In this document: positions 6,301-7,792 of the stretch, piece after piece
Layout of the letters: each line of letters begins with the position of its first letter
How positions within the stretch are numbered: the stretch's first letter is position 1
Assembly (NCBI GenBank): GCA_943325435.2
Contig: CALPPK020000040.1
Coordinates: forward strand, 1 to 7,792
From: Bifidobacterium breve
GTDB taxonomy: Bacteria; Actinomycetota; Acidimicrobiia; Acidimicrobiales; Ilumatobacteraceae
Direction of reading: 5' to 3'
DNA length: 7,792 bases
Program-made: the position numbers and the translations under genes
Notes under the pieces: model-generated
Databases searched by the model: none
What the model was told of the DNA's origin: nothing
Seen by the model: only the letters and a program-made list of their open reading frames with translations

Positions 6301-7792
6301 ATTGACAGCAAATTGCCATTCGTTACTCCGGTTACGCCGGCATTAGCAAAATTGGCAAGGGTCGGAGTGCTCGTGGCACTTGTTCCGTCATATCTACTGA
6401 TGGTGTCGATTGCATCTTGACGCGAGAGAGCAACCGCAGCATCAACAAGTGTGCGTAGTTCGCTCAATGTGTCAACTTCTGAACCGTCATCGGCACTTGC
6501 ACGAAGAGCAACGAGAACTTCAGCAATATTTTCAGCCGTAACTCCGCTAATGCCAAGTGCAGCGAAATCAGCCGGAGTCAAGGCGGGTGAAGATGCGATT
6601 CCAGCCGCTTCACCAATAAATCGGGTAACAATCGACGCCAATGCAGCAACCTCTGCATAACTATCAACTGCCGTACCAGGCCGAACATCGATGAGATCAT
6701 TGAGCAAACTAACTTCTGCCGCCGAATCAACGGAAGATAATCCGAGCGCGGCGAATTCAACCGCCGACAATGAAATTGCACCGTCAGCTAAACCATTTGC
6801 AGCGGTGACAATTTTTGCATAGGTATCAACAGTGGCTTGCACTTCAACCTGTGAGTCTGTATCTACTGCAGGTCTCACTGCCACAAATGTGTTGATAGCC
6901 ACTATCTGGCCTGAGGTCACTCCGGTTACCCCGATGTTCGCAAAGTCAGCCAACGCTGGAACGGCATTAGTGCCGTCATAGTTAGCAATGATTGCCAAGG
7001 AGGCAGTCCGTGCATTCTCTATGCCAATATCCACCACCGCTTGTAATTTTGCAAGCCCATCAATTCCCGAACCATTGTCAGTCGTAGCCGCAATGGCCGA
7101 CAGTACCGATGAAAGATTTGACGATGTCACGCCGTTGATACCGACAAGCGCCAACTCGACCTCCGTAAGCGCAGGTGCTGCAGTTCCACCAGCAGCGGTT
7201 ACAGATAATCTCGCAACAATGTTTGCCAGGATCTGAAGTTCAGAATATGTATCGACAGCACTGACTACGTTTGAATCAAGAATCGAACTGAGCAGATCGG
7301 CTCGAGATGAACTGGTTACATCTGTGAGGCCAATGTTCTGATAATTGGCAATAGTAAGCGTGAGGCCACCATTAGCTGTTCCATCCGCTGCATTCAGAAT
7401 TGCGACATACGTGTCAACAATTGACTGCACTTCTGCCCGCGAATTAGTCGCAGACACGGAAAGCACAGCCAGTACAGAGTTGACTGAAGAGATATTTGAA
7501 GCACTTACTCCGGTTACTGAGATAGCAACGAAATCAGCCTCCCCAGGAATGGTATTTGAACCGTCATAGCCTGAAATTATTGCAATCGCAGCGAGCGAAG
7601 CAGCAAGAGTTGTATTTACAAGAGTTGTTAATTCATTTAATGAATCAACCCCAGAACCATTATCCGCCGTACCAGCGATGGCAGCTATTACCGAATCAAT
7701 ATTGTCTGCATCAACTCCCGTGATGCCCAATGCGGCAAGATCTTGCGGTGTTAATGCAGGATCCATAACGTCACCAGCCGCTGTTGCAAATA
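3369..7792 (-). CDS. Giant repeat-stalk surface protein with C-terminal polytopic membrane domain (5' end cut by window)
   Basis: Residues are numbered from the Met codon at 7766. That Met is not the true start: the frame stays open to the window edge, and the preceding residues (FATAAGDV) continue the repeat pattern. Order: at least four ~196-residue super-repeats (3-776); Pro/Thr linker (780-842); small beta-type segment (about 852-897); Ig-like domain (about 908-992); Ser/Asn-rich spacer; membrane helix (about 1029-1048) followed by Arg-Arg; acidic linker (1053-1079); basic stretch (1095-1130); then nine to ten hydrophobic helices (1131-1463) ending just before the TAG stop. Positive charges after helix one place the repeats outside the cell and the acidic linker inside. 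The only cysteines are 715 and 724. I recognise no enzyme motif; similar Leu/Ala/Gly/Asp repeats occur in large bacterial adhesins, so a surface adhesion or stalk role is inferred. The role of the polytopic part is unknown; it could be an anchor, sensor or transporter. The gene appears monocistronic at its 3' end. Confidence 0.85.
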   Translation of the reverse strand, partial: FATAAGDVMDPALTPQDLAALGITGVDADNIDSVIAAIAGTADNGSGVDSLNELTTLVNTTLAASLAAIAIISGYDGSNTIPGEADFVAISVTGVSASNISSVNSVLAVLSVSATNSRAEVQSIVDTYVAILNAADGTANGGLTLTIANYQNIGLTDVTSSSRADLLSSILDSNVVSAVDTYSELQILANIVARLSVTAAGGTAAPALTEVELALVGINGVTSSNLSSVLSAIAATTDNGSGIDGLAKLQAVVDIGIENARTASLAIIANYDGTNAVPALADFANIGVTGVTSGQIVAINTFVAVRPAVDTDSQVEVQATVDTYAKIVTAANGLADGAISLSAVEFAALGLSSVDSAAEVSLLNDLIDVRPGTAVDSYAEVAALASIVTRFIGEAAGIASSPALTPADFAALGISGVTAENIAEVLVALRASADDGSEVDTLSELRTLVDAAVALSRQDAIDTISRYDGTSATSTPTLANFANAGVTGVTNGNLLSINSAFADIGLAESDSTEDIQGVVTGYLAILLGADGLRDSDVSLTSADYGAMNLTRIDTSGKATLLNEIFDGFLIAKVDTYIELQSASDVVADIFLTAAGAQPQSVLTVARLEAIGLSGITGDNIALVVEAIANTSDDTLGVDSFVEVQAIVNQVRNSQASALAVISSYDGTNTVPSVGTLQSAGISGVDSSIIGIINQYLATMSAESTDSVSEVQALVDAVLKLMICADGTANNNCTFTAEEFHAMGYLDIDTEEEVNALNIDLDTLDLTPTQESIATSEAVTSVINRFRPVPVTPVTPVNPETPVNPEVPVTPEVSVPTTTVPITSTTTTTVPLVVPPSKPTVTTVPTSTTVPALEILPGSGGIQMALGKAGVIVGDKLVDLSVVINEDNSATIEYSGKFVLRITPARPENTVVIAGETLLRIYRNQTVAVQGKGFARDAVVEIWINSTPIMIGTAKTDADGAFNETLPLPEGIEVGEHTLTVSGELADGTMGKTSIGAIVIDSPETVVDPEKTNTENSESAKSNKGGTPYNPQSEPKSVVSLLGDMVGLMALAGLAVSGRREEKDDDGGTPDDNDNDEDRGSGEVAEVSAGQHETEIKEKADILRPPRSTRIDRLVTLLPLKLSRVSPLVGRVLVDGTYLRSLFGVAWLLMPLLGVVVGVGSALSTDFNAVMPSLVWLIAVVIIGTFDALAGFMAASVFGVLVVVGGGIQSTDSIRGLLGIWVFSFAVPMLASAARPFRRQDAQGIVGAWDRTADFVMIVLFGAWGAGSMFSSLPGLTGFRPSYADDVSRIQLVVLIVLVVRYVLENLTTSLTPSRLRELSTTSLPSPSNMQVIISSLTRTTSYVFVAIVFIGNNWALWTGAVLYLLPKLVAMVDDKFPNIEALHRYMPRGILKLTFMMFVARWWGQLLANNIDDAEKMITFGFVFLGMPGFITTVMGWFGRSSSHDWKQNWFTRISGLVLLIIGFLIVRGVLLG
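3372..4376 (-). other. C-terminal polytopic membrane domain of the giant protein
   Basis: Residues 1131-1465. Hydrophobic segments are visible at about 1131-1152, 1163-1180, 1181-1198, 1206-1224, 1243-1260, 1281-1296, 1331-1345, 1346-1360, 1381-1400, 1408-1428 and 1446-1464; some short ones may pair, so nine to ten spans are likely. The loop at 1298-1328 is Ser/Thr/Leu-rich. Conserved-looking features include RPFRRQD (1226-1232) and MVARWWGQL-like residues (about 1389-1398). I cannot assign it to a known transporter or enzyme family. Confidence 0.7.
4530..4610 (-). other. Acidic cytoplasmic linker of the giant protein
   Basis: Residues 1053-1079 are dominated by Asp, Glu, Asn and Gly (for example DDDGGTPDDNDNDED). 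The segment directly follows the first membrane helix and its Arg-Arg flank, so it should be cytoplasmic. It is predicted to be disordered. It separates the surface module from the polytopic module. Confidence 0.7.
4791..5045 (-). other. Ig-like domain in the giant protein
   Basis: Residues about 908-992. The order of strands and turns (TVAVQGKGFARDAVVEIWINS, then a T-D-A-D-G-A-F turn, then LPEGIEVGEHTLTVSGE, then a final hydrophobic strand) is the usual pattern of Ig-like or IPT-like beta-sandwich modules in actinobacterial exported proteins. The family is called from pattern only. It sits just outside the membrane. Confidence 0.65.
5241..5429 (-). other. Pro/Thr-rich linker of the giant protein
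   Basis: Residues 780-842 are made almost entirely of Pro, Thr, Val, Ser, Asn and Glu. The first part repeats PV(T/N)P(E)(T/V) hexads, and the second has Thr runs in TTTVP and TTTTTVP contexts. Such segments act as extended, often glycosylated, spacers in actinobacterial surface proteins. Here it separates the repeat stalk from the membrane-proximal domains. Confidence 0.8.
5356..5427. repeat. 18-base tandem repeat, four degenerate copies
   Basis: Units lie at 5356-5373, 5374-5391, 5392-5409 and 5410-5427 and encode Pro-Val-Asn/Thr-Pro-Glu-type hexads of the linker. The first two share the first eleven bases (ACCTCGGGATT-like, with one or two changes). Within the last two, ACTGGTGTC occurs twice in direct tandem (5404-5412, 5413-5421). 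The unit is a multiple of three, so gain or loss of copies would keep the frame. Confidence 0.7.
5439..5993 (-). repeat. Super-repeat copy 4, with degenerate last unit
   Basis: Residues 592-776. Unit A opens SVLTVARLEAIGLSGITGDN and ends SYDGTN. Unit B (about 664-724) contains LQSAGISGVDSS and holds the two cysteines of the protein (715 and 724). Unit C (725-776) starts FTAEEFHAMGYLDIDTEEEV, but its second half no longer fits the pattern. It lacks the TAAG ending and probably caps the repeat array before the Pro/Thr linker. Confidence 0.8.
5994..6587 (-). repeat. Super-repeat copy 3
   Basis: Residues 394-591, 198 residues long. Unit A opens PALTPADFAALGISGV and ends RYDGTS. Two or three extra residues (SATSTP) precede unit B, which contains LANFANAGVTGVTNGN and ends GADGLRDSD. 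Unit C contains SADYGAMNLTRIDTSGKATLL and ends TAAGAQPQ. Confidence 0.85.
6588..7175 (-). repeat. Super-repeat copy 2
   Basis: Residues 198-393. Unit A opens PALTEVELALVGINGV and ends NYDGTN. Unit B contains ADFANIGVTGVTSGQIVAIN and ends ANGLADGA. Unit C contains AVEFAALGLSSVDSAAEVSLL and ends EAAGIASS. Length is 196 residues. Similarity to copy 1 is clear in protein but loose in DNA, so the duplication is old. Confidence 0.85.
7176..7760 (-). repeat. Super-repeat copy 1 (first visible)
   Basis: Residues 3-197 of the giant protein, made of three related units. Unit A (3-72) opens PALTPQDLAALGITGV and ends GYDGSN. Unit B (about 74-134) has VTGVSASNISSVN and ends AADGTANGG. Unit C (135-197) opens LTLTIANYQNIGL and ends TAAGGTAA. 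Each unit has a G-(I/V/L)-x-x-V/I step, then a helix, then a D-S/T-x-x-E-(V/L)-Q helix start. More copies may lie to the right, beyond the window. Confidence 0.85.

Noticed and set aside
5439..7760. CRISPR-like or intergenic DNA repeat array
   Set aside because: The ~588-base periodicity is of protein-coding repeats in one open frame. The units are diverged and there are no short identical repeats with unique spacers.

Overview
The window looks like chromosomal DNA from a free-living actinobacterium. The clues are moderate GC content, GTG and possibly leaderless starts, and a long secreted or membrane protein with a Thr-Pro-Val linker (runs such as TTTTTVP). Linkers of this kind are common in Acidimicrobiia-type Actinomycetota. 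The lineage is inferred from style, not from a marker gene. There are no RNA genes, insertion sequences, phage genes or CRISPR arrays, and coding density is very high, with no gene-free stretch over about 80 bases.

Left third (1-1289): the 3' end of a TspO/MBR-family membrane protein gene (+) runs into the end of a small unrecognised gene (-, 133 aa). That small gene is divergent, across a 64-base promoter region, from a gene for an SRPBCC-fold protein (+, about 184 aa).

Middle (1365-3341): two adjacent genes, only 3 bases apart, encode two different Gfo/Idh/MocA-family NAD(P)-dependent sugar or polyol dehydrogenases. The first resembles the YvaA/IolW/YdgJ branch and the second the dihydrodiol-dehydrogenase / glucose-fructose-oxidoreductase-like branch. 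They are almost certainly co-transcribed and may act on one carbohydrate pathway. The substrate cannot be read from the sequence.

Right half (3369-7792, minus strand): one very large reading frame, incomplete at its 5' end, which runs off the right edge. In protein order it has: at least four copies of a ~196-residue super-repeat, each made of three related ~60-70-residue units; a Pro/Thr linker whose first part is an 18-base tandem repeat; a small beta-type segment and an Ig-like domain; one membrane helix; a very acidic linker; and a C-terminal polytopic membrane domain of roughly nine to ten helices. It reads as a surface stalk or adhesin-like protein anchored by a multi-span domain rather than by a sortase signal. 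This is the most unusual object in the window. The first Met of the 1465-residue frame lies inside a repeat, so the true start and repeat number are outside the window.
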